In this document: in pieces, positions 46,029-54,662 of the stretch | Layout of the letters: each line of letters opens with the position of its first letter | Numbering within the stretch: position 1 is the stretch's first letter | NCBI RefSeq assembly: GCF_900103185.1 | Contig: NZ_FNJD01000004.1 | Location: 165,001-229,000, forward strand | Length of the DNA stretch: 64,000 nt | Direction: 5' to 3' | DNA from: Sulfitobacter litoralis | GTDB taxonomy: Bacteria > Pseudomonadota > Alphaproteobacteria > Rhodobacterales > Rhodobacteraceae | Translations under genes and position numbers: made by a program | Notes under the pieces: generated by a model | Told to the model about the DNA's origin: nothing | Seen by the model: only the letters and a program-made list of their open reading frames with translations | Databases searched by the model: none

Positions 46029-47264
46029 CTAACCGGAATATGGTGCAATGTAATGGGGTTTGAAACGGGACAGGTCCTGCGTGATCCGAGTGCGATCCTC
46101 ACGCAGGCCGATCCCGACACATTCTTGCCCGATGATCCAAGCGCCGACAACCGGACGCATCCCGTCAAATGTCGGCAATGGCGCATAGGCCTGAAGAATA
46201 CGCGGATGTTCGGCGTAGTCTGTGTTGCTGGCGCTTTCTATGATCTGGCCGGATTTCACAATCTCGACCGATGCGCCCTCGCGCGACAGGATCGGTTTGC
46301 GCACATGGGCCCGCGCGAGCCCTGCCCGCGCACGGTCAAAGGCATCGGCCGCACGCCCTGTGACAGACCCGCGCCCCGCCATCGCTTCGCCCACGTCCTG
46401 CTCAAAGAACGCCGGCAGCAGGTTCGGATGATCCTCGAACATCTCCCACAGCACGGGTAGCAGACCCTTGTTAGACAGCAGCGCTTTCCACGCGGGTTCA
46501 AGAAACAGACAGCCCGATCCGGCGATGTGGTCGGCATAGTCATCGCGCAACAGGTCTTCCCACGGGTAGAGCTTGAACAACACGGCGATCCGGCGGTCTT
46601 CGTCATCCAGAAACTGCCCGTCATCGCTTAGTGCAATTTTATCTAGGTCGAAATAATGTGCCCCAAGCCCCGCTTCTCGGGCGGCCCATCCCATCGCTTC
46701 GACGGTGCCGTAGTCTTCGGGATTGCCCGCGACCGCCGTGAAATGAAGATCGCTGTCGGGTTCGAACACATCCGCAAACCGTGCGACCAAGGCTTCGTGG
46801 ATACCGTTGAACTGGTCGGCCCCTTCGGGCAGCGTGCCTGCCTCAAGATGGTCCTCCAGCCACTGCCACTGGAACGCGGCACTTTCATAGAGCGACGTGG
46901 GTGTGTCGGCGTTGTATTCTAACAGCTTGGCAGGCCCCTGCCCGTCATAGGCCAGATCAAAACGGCCATAGATTTCGGGATCAGCCCGTTTCCAGCTGTC
47001 GGCGACGAGGTCGCGGTGACCTTCTGGGATCGCAAGCCTGTCCAGCAGCTCTTCGCTGGCTAGAATATGATCCACCGCCTCGCGGCACATGCTGTGCAGC
47101 GCAGTTGCGGGGTCTTCAATGTCATTCTCGATCTGGTCGAGCGAAAACGCATAGGCGGATGTTTCATCCCAATAGGGTTCGCCGTGCATATCCGCAAAGC
47201 TAAAGCCGACCTCTTTCGCATGGTCGCGCCAATGCGGCCGCTCTGCTATTTCGATCTTGTGCAT
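46029..47264 (-). CDS. ygiC: Glutathionylspermidine synthase-family protein (YgiC-like)
   Basis: 411 residues, ATP-grasp ligase of the glutathionylspermidine synthase family without the amidase half: GRFDLAYDGQGPAKLLEYNADTPTSL, then SGCLFLEPAWKALLSNKGLLP, RKPILSREGASV and VGAWIIGQE. YgiC proteins ligate peptides but the true substrate is not known. The ATG at 47264 has GGGGGAG nine bases upstream and starts MHKIEIAERPHWRDHAKE. Upstream of the DUF1190 gene as a pair. Confidence 0.88.
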   Translation of the reverse strand: MHKIEIAERPHWRDHAKEVGFSFADMHGEPYWDETSAYAFSLDQIENDIEDPATALHSMCREAVDHILASEELLDRLAIPEGHRDLVADSWKRADPEIYGRFDLAYDGQGPAKLLEYNADTPTSLYESAAFQWQWLEDHLEAGTLPEGADQFNGIHEALVARFADVFEPDSDLHFTAVAGNPEDYGTVEAMGWAAREAGLGAHYFDLDKIALSDDGQFLDDEDRRIAVLFKLYPWEDLLRDDYADHIAGSGCLFLEPAWKALLSNKGLLPVLWEMFEDHPNLLPAFFEQDVGEAMAGRGSVTGRAADAFDRARAGLARAHVRKPILSREGASVEIVKSGQIIESASNTDYAEHPRILQAYAPLPTFDGMRPVVGAWIIGQECVGIGLREDRTRITQDLSRFKPHYIAPYSG

Positions 47265-47494
47265 CCGGCGAAACTCCCCCGCAAAAACTACCGCGGGTTT
47301 AGTCGCTTTGCCCTCGCGATGCCAGTGTGCTTCGCCTGTTGCTGCGCCCGTGCCTGCGCAAGTCACAAAAACGTCAGATAGGGTTGGGAACAACCCGCGC
47401 GCCCCAATCGTTATTCGGTCTACGCGGTCGATATTGCGGTGTCACCCATGACGCCCCGATCGGTATGGCGAAATGAAATGAAAGGCCCATAAAC

Positions 47495-48169
47495 ATGAAA
47501 ATTCTCATGGTACTCACCTCCCACGACAAGCTGGGCGACACTGGTAACAAAACCGGTTTCTGGCTCGAAGAGTTCGCGGCCCCCTACTACGTGTTCAAAG
47601 ATGCAGGCGCAGAAGTCACATTGGCATCGCCCAAGGGCGGGCAGCCGCCACTTGATCCGTCCAGCGATGCAGATGATGCGCAGACCGAAGCGACAAAACG
47701 GTTCAAGGGCGACGATGCTGCGCAAAAAGAACTGGCCAACACCAAAGTGCTGTCAGACGTATCGGCTGACGGTTACGACGCGATCTTCTACCCCGGCGGT
47801 CACGGCCCGCTGTGGGATCTGGCCGAAGACAAGGCCAGCATCAACCTGATCGAAACCTTTGCCGCCAGCGACCGCCCCGTCGGGGCCGTCTGCCATGCGC
47901 CCGCGGTGTTCAAACACACCAAAGGTACGGACGACAAACCGCTGGTATCTGGCAAAACCGTCACCGGTTTCACCAACACCGAAGAAGAGGCCGTGGGCCT
48001 GACGGACGTTGTGCCTTTCCTTGTCGAGGATATGCTTAAATCCAATGGCGGCACCTATAAGAAGGGTGACGACTGGGCATCCTTTGTTGTGACCGATGGC
48101 AAGCTGGTTACCGGACAGAACCCCGCGTCCTCCGAGGAAGCGGCGCATAAACTCTTGTCGCTTCTATAA
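47495..48169 (+). CDS. DJ-1/PfpI-family protein (Hsp31-like)
   Basis: 224 residues. Class I amidotransferase-like fold with the nucleophile in GAVCHAPAVF and Glu in TGFWLEEFAAPY, the pattern of the YDR533C/Hsp31 glyoxalase III and chaperone group. Likely a methylglyoxal or carbonyl-stress protein. An NAD(P)-binding protein gene follows. Confidence 0.87.
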   Translation: MKILMVLTSHDKLGDTGNKTGFWLEEFAAPYYVFKDAGAEVTLASPKGGQPPLDPSSDADDAQTEATKRFKGDDAAQKELANTKVLSDVSADGYDAIFYPGGHGPLWDLAEDKASINLIETFAASDRPVGAVCHAPAVFKHTKGTDDKPLVSGKTVTGFTNTEEEAVGLTDVVPFLVEDMLKSNGGTYKKGDDWASFVVTDGKLVTGQNPASSEEAAHKLLSLL

Positions 48170-48175
48170 GATATC

Positions 48176-48206
48176 GTCCCCTGCGCGCGGCTTGTGCACA
48201 GGGGAC
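48176..48206 (+). terminator. Terminator hairpin after DJ-1-like gene
   Basis: GTCCCCTG / CAGGGGAC, 15-base loop, followed by CTTTCT, seven bases after the stop codon. Confidence 0.6.
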
Positions 48207-48242
48207 CTTTCTACAGCGACTCAGCTGAAAAGGACCATTTCA

Positions 48243-48839
48243 ATGAACATTCTTGTTGCCGGCGCGACCGGCAAAACCGGCATCCGTGTCACCGAACAAC
48301 TGCGAGAGCAGGGGCACACGCCAATCGCACTGGTCCGGGATTCTTCTGACACCAGCGCGCTTGCCTCCGATGTGGTGCTGCGCAAAGGCGATCTGACCAA
48401 CCTGACCTCCGACGCCTGCGAAGGCTGTGACGCCGTGATCTTTGCCGCAGGGTCCGGCGGATCATCTGGGCCAGAGATGACCGATAAGGTTGACCGTGAC
48501 GGTGCCAAAGATCTTATCGATATTGCCGCCAGGTCGGATGTCTCGCGCTTTGTAATGCTAAGCAGTGTCGGTGCGGATACCCCCGACCCCGACAGCGAAC
48601 TTGCGCATTACCTGCAAGCAAAACACGACGCTGATGTGCACTTGCAGAATTCAGGCATGGAATACGCCATACTGCGCCCCGTCGCGCTGACGGACGATGC
48701 GGGTAACCGCAACATGATTTTTGGTGACGACGTGGACGCAAAAGCGAAAGCGGCGCGTGGCGATGTGGCAGCGGCGTTGGTCAAAGCGGTGTCCGACCCT
48801 GAGTGGAAAAACAAAGCGCTATTGATGCAATCGGCCTAA
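48243..48839 (+). CDS. NAD(P)-binding SDR-like protein (atypical, YwnB/NmrA type)
   Basis: 198 residues. MNILVAGATGKTGIRV is the glycine-rich dinucleotide motif; VMLSSVGADTPD and the YLQAKHDADVHLQNSGMEYAILRP region are those of atypical short-chain dehydrogenases that reduce or sense flavins and quinones. The ATG at 48243 is chosen because upstream codons lie in the terminator of the preceding gene. Confidence 0.87.
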   Translation: MNILVAGATGKTGIRVTEQLREQGHTPIALVRDSSDTSALASDVVLRKGDLTNLTSDACEGCDAVIFAAGSGGSSGPEMTDKVDRDGAKDLIDIAARSDVSRFVMLSSVGADTPDPDSELAHYLQAKHDADVHLQNSGMEYAILRPVALTDDAGNRNMIFGDDVDAKAKAARGDVAAALVKAVSDPEWKNKALLMQSA

Positions 48840-48891
48840 GCCTCACGCGTTTTTTGCGGTTTCCTCCCACCCGCTAGCGCATCTGCACCGT

Positions 48892-48924
48892 AACGCCGCC
48901 AGAGTTTTCTACTCTGGCGGCGTT
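48892..48924 (+). terminator. Rho-independent terminator after SDR-like gene
   Basis: AACGCCGCCAGAG / CTCTGGCGGCGTT, 13-base perfect stem with a seven-base loop and T-rich tail. Confidence 0.9.
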
Positions 48925-49017
48925 TCTACGTAGAGCTGTCCCGACCTGTTGCATCTAAGGAATTTGTGACAGCTGCCCCCCTTGGCATCTTTGGTCACCT
49001 CGTTTATCAGGCGCCTT

Positions 49018-49052
49018 CCCGGTCGCAGCCTACCCGGGTATCAAAACAAGGG
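49018..49052 (+). promoter_or_regulatory. preQ1-I riboswitch controlling queCDEF
   Basis: Stem P1 CCCGG (49018-49022) / CCGGG (49034-49038) encloses a loop TCGCAGCCTAC; the A-rich tail TATCAAAACAA is followed by GGG, which is also the ribosome site seven bases before the queC ATG. Nearly the same string as the crystallised Thermoanaerobacter tengcongensis preQ1 aptamer (GGTCGCAG and CAAAACAAGGG are shared). The unpaired C49033 next to P1 is the probable ligand-pairing base. Ligand binding would hide the ribosome site and stop translation. Confidence 0.85.
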
Positions 49053-49059
49053 TTAAGAT

Positions 49060-49761
49060 ATGAAAACGATTGTTGTCTGCTCCGGCGGATTAGATTCTGT
49101 GTCGCTTGCTCATATGGTGTCGGCGCAACGCAAGCTGACGGGCCTAGTGTCTTTCGACTATGGCCAGCGGCACCGCAAAGAGCTGGATTACGCGGCACTA
49201 TGTGCAACGCGTCTTGGCGTCCCCCATGATATCATCGACATGCGCGGCATTGGGGCCGCATTGACGGGCTCGGCGTTGACCGATGATATTGCCGTACCCG
49301 ACGGGCATTACGCCGAAGATACCATGCGCGTCACCGTTGTGCCCAACCGCAACGCAATCATGCTGTCGGTCGCTTACGGGATCGCGGCGGCACGCGGGGA
49401 TCAGGCCGTCGCAACCGCGGTGCATGGGGGTGATCACTTTATCTATCCCGACTGTCGCCCCGATTTCACCCAAGCGTTTGAGTTCATGCAATATATGGCT
49501 CTGGATGGCTATGCAGACGTATCGCTGTATACGCCGTTCGTCCACCGGACCAAGGCCGATATCGTGACTGAAGGGCAGCGCCACAACACCCCCTTTGCAG
49601 AGACATGGTCGTGCTATAAAGGCGGGGCGCATCACTGCGGGCGGTGCGGCACGTGCGTGGAACGGCGCGAGGCGTTCGACCTTGCAGGCGTGACCGACCC
49701 CACACAATACGAAGACCCTGACTTCTGGGCAGAGGCTATCAAACGCAGCATCCTCGCCTGA
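49060..49761 (+). CDS. queC: 7-cyano-7-deazaguanine synthase QueC
   Basis: ATP-dependent conversion of CDG to preQ0 in queuosine synthesis. 233 residues; PP-loop CSGGLDSVSL (8-17) and the zinc-binding cysteines in SCYKGGAHHCGRCGTC near the C-terminus. First gene of a complete preQ1 operon, controlled by the riboswitch upstream. It runs into queD by one base. Confidence 0.96.
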   Translation: MKTIVVCSGGLDSVSLAHMVSAQRKLTGLVSFDYGQRHRKELDYAALCATRLGVPHDIIDMRGIGAALTGSALTDDIAVPDGHYAEDTMRVTVVPNRNAIMLSVAYGIAAARGDQAVATAVHGGDHFIYPDCRPDFTQAFEFMQYMALDGYADVSLYTPFVHRTKADIVTEGQRHNTPFAETWSCYKGGAHHCGRCGTCVERREAFDLAGVTDPTQYEDPDFWAEAIKRSILA

Positions 49762-50114
49762 TGTTCACAATCACCAAAGAGTTTCACTTTTCCGCCTCCC
49801 ACCAGCTTTCACATCTGCCCGAGGATCATCAATGTGCCCGCCTGCACGGGCATAACTATGTCGTGGTGGTCGAACTTCGGGCCGAAGAACTGAACGTTGA
49901 TGGTTTTGTCCGCGACTACGGCGAACTGAAGCCGTTCAAGACTTATATCGACGAGACATTCGATCACCGCCATCTGAACGACGTGCTCGATTTCGCATCC
50001 ACCGGCGAAAACATGGCACGGCATCTGTATGAATGGTGTGCGGGCCGTTGGCCTGAAACCACAGCCGTCAAGGTCAGCGAAACGCCCAAAACCTGGGCAG
50101 AGTACCGCCCATGA
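49761..50114 (+). CDS. queD: 6-carboxytetrahydropterin synthase QueD
   Basis: 117 residues; makes CPH4 from dihydroneopterin triphosphate. Zinc ligands in SASHQLSHL and RLHGHNYVV, with the conserved HRHLND. Overlaps queC and queE. Confidence 0.95.
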   Translation: MFTITKEFHFSASHQLSHLPEDHQCARLHGHNYVVVVELRAEELNVDGFVRDYGELKPFKTYIDETFDHRHLNDVLDFASTGENMARHLYEWCAGRWPETTAVKVSETPKTWAEYRP

Positions 50115-50821
50115 GCCAACTGCGCATCGCCGAAATTTTCGGCCCCACCATTCAGGGCGAAGGCGCGCTGATTGGTGAGCCCACTGTCTTCGTGCGCACT
50201 GGCGGATGTGATTATCGCTGCGCGTGGTGCGATAGCATGCATGCGGTTGACCCCGCGTTTCGCCACGATTGGGCCGCGATGTCCTCTGATGCGGTCTGGC
50301 AGGAGGTGCAGCGCCTATCAGGAGACGCGCCGTTAACCGTGTCGCTGTCGGGCGGCAATCCCGCCATTCAGGACTTTGCCCCGCTGATCCAATTGGGTCA
50401 GGCCGCCGGCTATCGTTTTGCTTGCGAGACGCAAGGTTCCATCGCGAAGCCGTGGTTCGCCCAGCTGGATTGCCTTGTGCTGAGCCCCAAGCCGCCGTCG
50501 AGCAGTGAAACCGTTGACTGGGCCGCGTTCGATCGGTGTGTCGTCGCAGGTGAAACCGCAGGCCAAGTGGTGATGAAGATCGTGATCTTCGATGACGCCG
50601 ACTATCAATGGGCCCGCGACGCCGCCGCACGCTATCCCAAGATGCCACTCTATCTGCAACCGGGCAACGATGAGGTAGACCCCAACGTCGCCGTCGATCC
50701 GCAGATATTGGCGGATAAACTACTTTGGCTGGTTGATAAAACCATGGCCGACCGCTGGTTCACCCCGCGCCTTCTGCCGCAGCTACATGTACTGCTTTGG
50801 GGCAACAAACGCGGGGTCTGA
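50111..50821 (+). CDS. queE: 7-carboxy-7-deazaguanine synthase QueE
   Basis: Radical SAM enzyme converting CPH4 to CDG. 236 residues; [15 protein letters not shown] at the start and the cluster motif CDYRCAWC (CxxxCxxC). ATGA overlap with queD. Confidence 0.95.
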   Translation: MSQLRIAEIFGPTIQGEGALIGEPTVFVRTGGCDYRCAWCDSMHAVDPAFRHDWAAMSSDAVWQEVQRLSGDAPLTVSLSGGNPAIQDFAPLIQLGQAAGYRFACETQGSIAKPWFAQLDCLVLSPKPPSSSETVDWAAFDRCVVAGETAGQVVMKIVIFDDADYQWARDAAARYPKMPLYLQPGNDEVDPNVAVDPQILADKLLWLVDKTMADRWFTPRLLPQLHVLLWGNKRGV

Positions 50822-50839
50822 CCCGCCTCAGGAGACTTT

Positions 50840-51301
50840 ATGGAAACGATTTATAGCGATTTGCAGCAGCTTGGCGGGAAGACCGAGCTTCCCGCGTCAC
50901 CGGAAGAAGCGATGTTGGAAAAGGTGTCAAACCCGCAAGCTGACGTTGATTATTGCGTCCGCTTTACCGCGCCCGAATTTACGTCGCTTTGCCCGATGAC
51001 CGGCCAGCCCGACTTTGCGCATCTGGTGATCGACTACGTACCGGATCAGTATCTGGTCGAGTCCAAATCGCTCAAGCTGTATCTGGGCGCGTTCCGCAAC
51101 CACGGTGCATTTCACGAAGATTGCACCGTCTCGATCGGTCGCCGCCTGGTCGGACTGCTATCGCCGCGCTGGCTGCGCATCGGTGGCTATTGGTACCCAC
51201 GCGGCGGCATTCCCATCGACGTATTCTGGCAGACCGGCGAAACGCCGAAAAATGTCTGGATCCCGGACCAAGGTGTGCCGCCTTATCGCGGACGCGGGTG
51301 A
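50840..51301 (+). CDS. queF: NADPH-dependent 7-cyano-7-deazaguanine reductase QueF
   Basis: Reduces preQ0 to preQ1, the riboswitch ligand. 153 residues, the short unimodular type, with nucleophile Cys51 in [13 protein letters not shown] and the QueF motif ESKSLK (74-79). Starts 18 bases after queE with GGAG upstream. Its product closes the feedback loop onto the aptamer upstream of queC. Confidence 0.95.
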   Translation: METIYSDLQQLGGKTELPASPEEAMLEKVSNPQADVDYCVRFTAPEFTSLCPMTGQPDFAHLVIDYVPDQYLVESKSLKLYLGAFRNHGAFHEDCTVSIGRRLVGLLSPRWLRIGGYWYPRGGIPIDVFWQTGETPKNVWIPDQGVPPYRGRG

Positions 51302-51337
51302 CAGTTGCGAAGCCGGAAAATTCAAACTTAGGTAAAG

Positions 51338-51372
51338 AAGGCCGCGTAGTGGATCCCCTACTCCGCGGCCTT
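51338..51372 (+). terminator. Terminator after queF
   Basis: AAGGCCGCG / CGCGGCCTT with an interrupted inner stem and a short T-run, 37 bases after the queF stop. Confidence 0.65.
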
Positions 51373-51642
51373 TATATGGGCAATGGAAGGTTTTCTTTCA
51401 GGAGGAGCGCAGCGCGTAGGCCCTTGATGTTGAGTACGAAAGAGCCTGACCAGCTTCAGCCTGCAGGTAAGCTATTAACCCAACCTATCAACCGCCGCGG
51501 CGTTAAAAGTTAACGCTAAAGCATAACGCCCTCTGGACAATGCGCCTTTAAATTGCATTAATATCGAGATAACTAGTAAGTATTTACGATTACCCATTTT
51601 AATTTTTTGCCATTATTGATTGGCAAACATCTCAGGTGACAC
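51373..51642. other. 270-base A+T-rich intergenic region
   Basis: After the que terminator the composition drops in G+C, in particular at 51500-51630, with runs such as TTTTAATTTTTTGCC. It presumably contains the promoter of the small candidate gene that follows. No RNA or coding gene identified. Confidence 0.5.
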
Positions 51643-51774
51643 ATGATTTCGAAGCTCGTTCGGACGCTTTCACGCGTGCCGTGCAAACTCAACTTTCACA
51701 AATGGCGTGACAGCACGACCATGCCCCAAAAGGTCTGCACGCGGTGCAGATGTAGGCGACAAACCTACGTCTGA
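51643..51774 (+). CDS. Candidate small Cys-rich protein
   Basis: 43 residues, MISKLVRTLSRVPCKLNFHK followed by WRDSTTMPQKVCTRCRCRRQ and TYV. The CTRC pair together with an upstream Cys and the HKW motif resembles tiny zinc-finger-like proteins. AGGTGA lies about four bases before the ATG. Two adjacent hairpins (TCTGCAC/GTGCAGA at 51734-51750 and TGTAGG/CCTACG at 51751-51769) lie in the 3' part, so the region might be a structured RNA instead. Unproven as a gene. Confidence 0.4.
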   Translation: MISKLVRTLSRVPCKLNFHKWRDSTTMPQKVCTRCRCRRQTYV

Positions 51775-51891
51775 CATTGGCCGCGCCATGTAAGACCGTA
51801 TATGAACACTCTGCCCCGTTGATATTTCGCAGATGGGACAGAAATAGGGCTGAACACCGGCGCAGCAAACCTGCCCCAGTGTTGGCTTTAC

Positions 51892-53517
51892 TTAGCCGTT
51901 TATCAACACTTCGCCAAAGCTTTCGCGCAGATCGCGCTTGAGCACTTTACCGGTTGCGTTCCGTGGCAACGCTTCGGTGAAGACGACGCAGTCGGGGATC
52001 TGCCACTTAGCGATCTTATCCTCGAAAATCGACAAGACATCCGCCTCGCTCGGGTCCTGACCTTCAGCCTTCACGGCAATCAGGATAGGGCGTTCGTCCC
52101 ATTTCTCGTGGCGCGCCCCGATGACCGCAGCGTCGGCGATCTGGGGGTGAGCGATCGCGATGTTTTCCAGCTCGACAGAGCTGATCCACTCCCCACCCGA
52201 CTTGATGATGTCCTTGGATCGGTCACGGATTGTGACGTAGCCGTCAGCATCCATTGTCGCCACGTCGCCCGTGTCAAACCAACCGTCCTTGTTCAACGTC
52301 TCGCTGCGTGTCTTGCGGAAATAGCTATCAAGGATCCAGTACCCTTTGGTGACCAAATCACCCTGCGTCACGCCATCATGAGCAACAGGATTGCCGTCGT
52401 CATCAAGAATTTCGAGATCAACGCCGTAAACCGGACGGCCTTGGTTTTCGCGTAGCTTGTTCTGCTCTGCTGCGGGCAGCTTGCTGTGTTTGGCCAGCAG
52501 CTGGTTGATGCTGCCTACGGGCGACATTTCTGTCATGCCCCACGCGTGGATCGTCTCTACCCCGTATTTCTCACGGAAGGTCGTCATCATCGACGGCGGG
52601 CAGGCTGACCCACCGACGACCGTACGCTGCAAGCTTTCAAGCGTGCTGCCGATCTTGGCTGCTTCCTTCAGCAGGCCCAGCCAAATGGTCGGCACGCCAA
52701 GCGCGAGCGATACGTGGTTCTCATCAATCAGCTTTACCAGCGACGGGCCATCCAGACCCGGGCCGGGCATCACCATCGCGGCACCGACCATCGCGCAGGC
52801 ATAGGGCGCGCCCCAAGCGTTGACGTGGAACATGGGCACAACGGGCAGAACCACGTCTTTCGCGGTGATCGCGATGCTGTCGGCCAAGTTGATGCCAAAG
52901 CTGTGCAGCACGGTAGAGCGGTGCGAATACAGAACGCCCTTGGGGTTGCCGGTGGTACCAGAGGTGTAGCACAGGCTCGATGCGGTGTTCTCGTCCAGAT
53001 CGGGCCAGATAAACTCGGGGTCGCCGCTGGCGATAAAATCGTCATAGAACTTGATGCCGGGCAGTTGCGCGGCGGCCTCTTCGTCGGTGCCTTCCATCAG
53101 AACGACATGTTCGAGATGCTCAAGCTTGTCTTGAATGCCTGCAATCAGGGGCACGAAGGTCTTATCGATGAACAGCACCTTATCTTCGGCGTGGTTCAGG
53201 ATATAGACCAGCTGTTCGGGGAACAGACGCGGGTTGATGGTGTGACAGACAAAGCCACCGCCCGATGCGCCAAAGTAGATTTCAAGGTGGCGACGGTTGT
53301 TCCAAGCGATGGTGCCGCAACGGGCTTGCGGGTCCAGACCCAGATTGGTCAGCGCCGACGCAAGCGCACGGGCATTGCGCGCAACCTGCCCCCACGAGGT
53401 CTGTTCCAGCCCGCCGGTGGTCTTGACCGAAACGATTTCTGTCTCGCTGTGGAAACGTTGTGCGTGTTCGATCAAGCTCGAAATCAGCAGTGGCTTATTC
53501 ATCATTTGGCCAAGCAT
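51892..53517 (-). CDS. Acyl-CoA synthetase, DmdB-like (3-methylthiopropionate-CoA ligase group)
   Basis: AMP-forming ligase, 541 residues. The AMP-binding motif YTSGTTGNPKG, GWFDTGDVATMDADGY and the C-terminal lysine in NATGKVLKRDLRE are all intact. MLGQMMNKPLLISSLIEHA is the N-terminus typical of the DmdB family that activates methylthiopropionate in DMSP demethylation, but medium-chain acyl-CoA synthetases look similar, so substrate is uncertain. GGAGG is seven bases from the ATG at 53517, preferred to the ATG at 53532. Divergent from a thioesterase gene. Confidence 0.88.
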   Translation of the reverse strand: MLGQMMNKPLLISSLIEHAQRFHSETEIVSVKTTGGLEQTSWGQVARNARALASALTNLGLDPQARCGTIAWNNRRHLEIYFGASGGGFVCHTINPRLFPEQLVYILNHAEDKVLFIDKTFVPLIAGIQDKLEHLEHVVLMEGTDEEAAAQLPGIKFYDDFIASGDPEFIWPDLDENTASSLCYTSGTTGNPKGVLYSHRSTVLHSFGINLADSIAITAKDVVLPVVPMFHVNAWGAPYACAMVGAAMVMPGPGLDGPSLVKLIDENHVSLALGVPTIWLGLLKEAAKIGSTLESLQRTVVGGSACPPSMMTTFREKYGVETIHAWGMTEMSPVGSINQLLAKHSKLPAAEQNKLRENQGRPVYGVDLEILDDDGNPVAHDGVTQGDLVTKGYWILDSYFRKTRSETLNKDGWFDTGDVATMDADGYVTIRDRSKDIIKSGGEWISSVELENIAIAHPQIADAAVIGARHEKWDERPILIAVKAEGQDPSEADVLSIFEDKIAKWQIPDCVVFTEALPRNATGKVLKRDLRESFGEVLING

Positions 53518-53606
53518 GGCGTATCCTCCCATTTGTTCGTTGGGTGCAAAATGGACAAATCACCCCGGTCTTGCAAGCGCGCTCATTGCTGCTTACGCAG
53601 GGTTTT

Positions 53607-54086
53607 ATGACAGTCATTTACCATACCCCGCTTTCCCCCGAACAACAGCGTGCCGCCGGTATGTCCACGCCCCAGCCGCTGGCCATGGCAGATCAGGTCC
53701 GGTTCTCTGATTTGGACACAAATAACCACGTCAACAATACCGTCTATTTCGAATGGTTCGAACGGTTGCGGATCCGGTACACACAGTCGTTGGTCGAACG
53801 TGGGCTAATCGATAGCCCCGGTCCGCGCGTGGTAATCCGATCAGGGTCGATCCGCTATGTGCAAGAGATGCTGGAGCGTGAGAATTACATCGTGACCTGT
53901 CGCTGTACCAGCTTTCGCAACACCTCTTACGCGCTGGCGCAGGAGGTCTGGGTCGGCAACGAGCTGCGCGCGACCTTTGAATGTATACTGGTGCTGCTAG
54001 AGCGGGACGGCGCTGGCCGATATCCCCTGCCCGACCGTTTAAAGCAGTATTTTGAGCAGACGGAAGACGCCCGTCCCGAAGGGTAA
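53607..54086 (+). CDS. Acyl-CoA thioesterase (4HBT hotdog family)
   Basis: 159 residues; single hotdog domain with the catalytic aspartate in RFSDLDTNNHVNNTVYFEWFE. Hydrolyses acyl-CoA thioesters of unknown chain. Divergent from the DmdB-like ligase gene and 36 bases before a GNAT gene. Confidence 0.87.
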   Translation: MTVIYHTPLSPEQQRAAGMSTPQPLAMADQVRFSDLDTNNHVNNTVYFEWFERLRIRYTQSLVERGLIDSPGPRVVIRSGSIRYVQEMLERENYIVTCRCTSFRNTSYALAQEVWVGNELRATFECILVLLERDGAGRYPLPDRLKQYFEQTEDARPEG

Positions 54087-54122
54087 CCGTTGCGGGCTAA
54101 CCCGAGAAGAGGACCACATGAT

Positions 54123-54575
54123 ATGACCATCTCTACCCGCCCTATGAAAGCCGCGGATCGCAGCGCTTGGGAAGATCTCTTTGCCGGATATGCCGCCTTT
54201 TACAAGGTCGATCAGACCGCCAAAATGCGCGAGACCGTCTATGGCTGGCTGATGGACGCAGATCACGGTAGCAAGTGCATCGTGGCGCAGGATGAGAAAG
54301 GCACCATCGTTGGCTTCACCCACTATCGCTCGTTTGTCAGTCAGCTGCGCGCGATGACGAACTGTTTTCTGGACGACCTGTTTGTCAGCCCTCAGGCGCG
54401 TGGCACCGGTGCCGCCCAATCGCTGATCAAAGCGGTAGAGGCGGTGGCGCAGCAAAAAGGGTGGGGTACCGTGCGTTGGATCACGGCAGACGACAACTAT
54501 CGTGGCCGCGGCGTGTATGACAAGCTGGCGACCCGCACGAGCTGGGTGACCTACGACATTAAGGTTAATGGGTAA
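54123..54575 (+). CDS. GNAT-family N-acetyltransferase
   Basis: 150 residues; acetyl-CoA-binding motif FVSPQARGTGAAQSL (motif A) and ITADDNYRGRGVYDKLA near the end. Substrate unknown. Behind the thioesterase gene. Confidence 0.88.
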   Translation: MTISTRPMKAADRSAWEDLFAGYAAFYKVDQTAKMRETVYGWLMDADHGSKCIVAQDEKGTIVGFTHYRSFVSQLRAMTNCFLDDLFVSPQARGTGAAQSLIKAVEAVAQQKGWGTVRWITADDNYRGRGVYDKLATRTSWVTYDIKVNG

Positions 54576-54604
54576 TATTCAGCGTCATACGTGCGGCTAG
54601 GGAT

Positions 54605-54654
54605 GAGGGGCGCTGCCCCTCACACTCCCCGGAGTTTATTCGGCAAAATGAAGC
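54605..54654 (-). repeat. Dispersed intergenic repeat, copy D (inverted, with hairpin)
   Basis: On the minus strand GCTTCATTTTGCCGAATAAA, CTCCGGGGAG, then hairpin GAGGGGC-AGC-GCCCCTC (54605-54621). It lies between the converging GNAT and pgi genes. Confidence 0.75.
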
Positions 54655-54662
54655 TGCGATCC

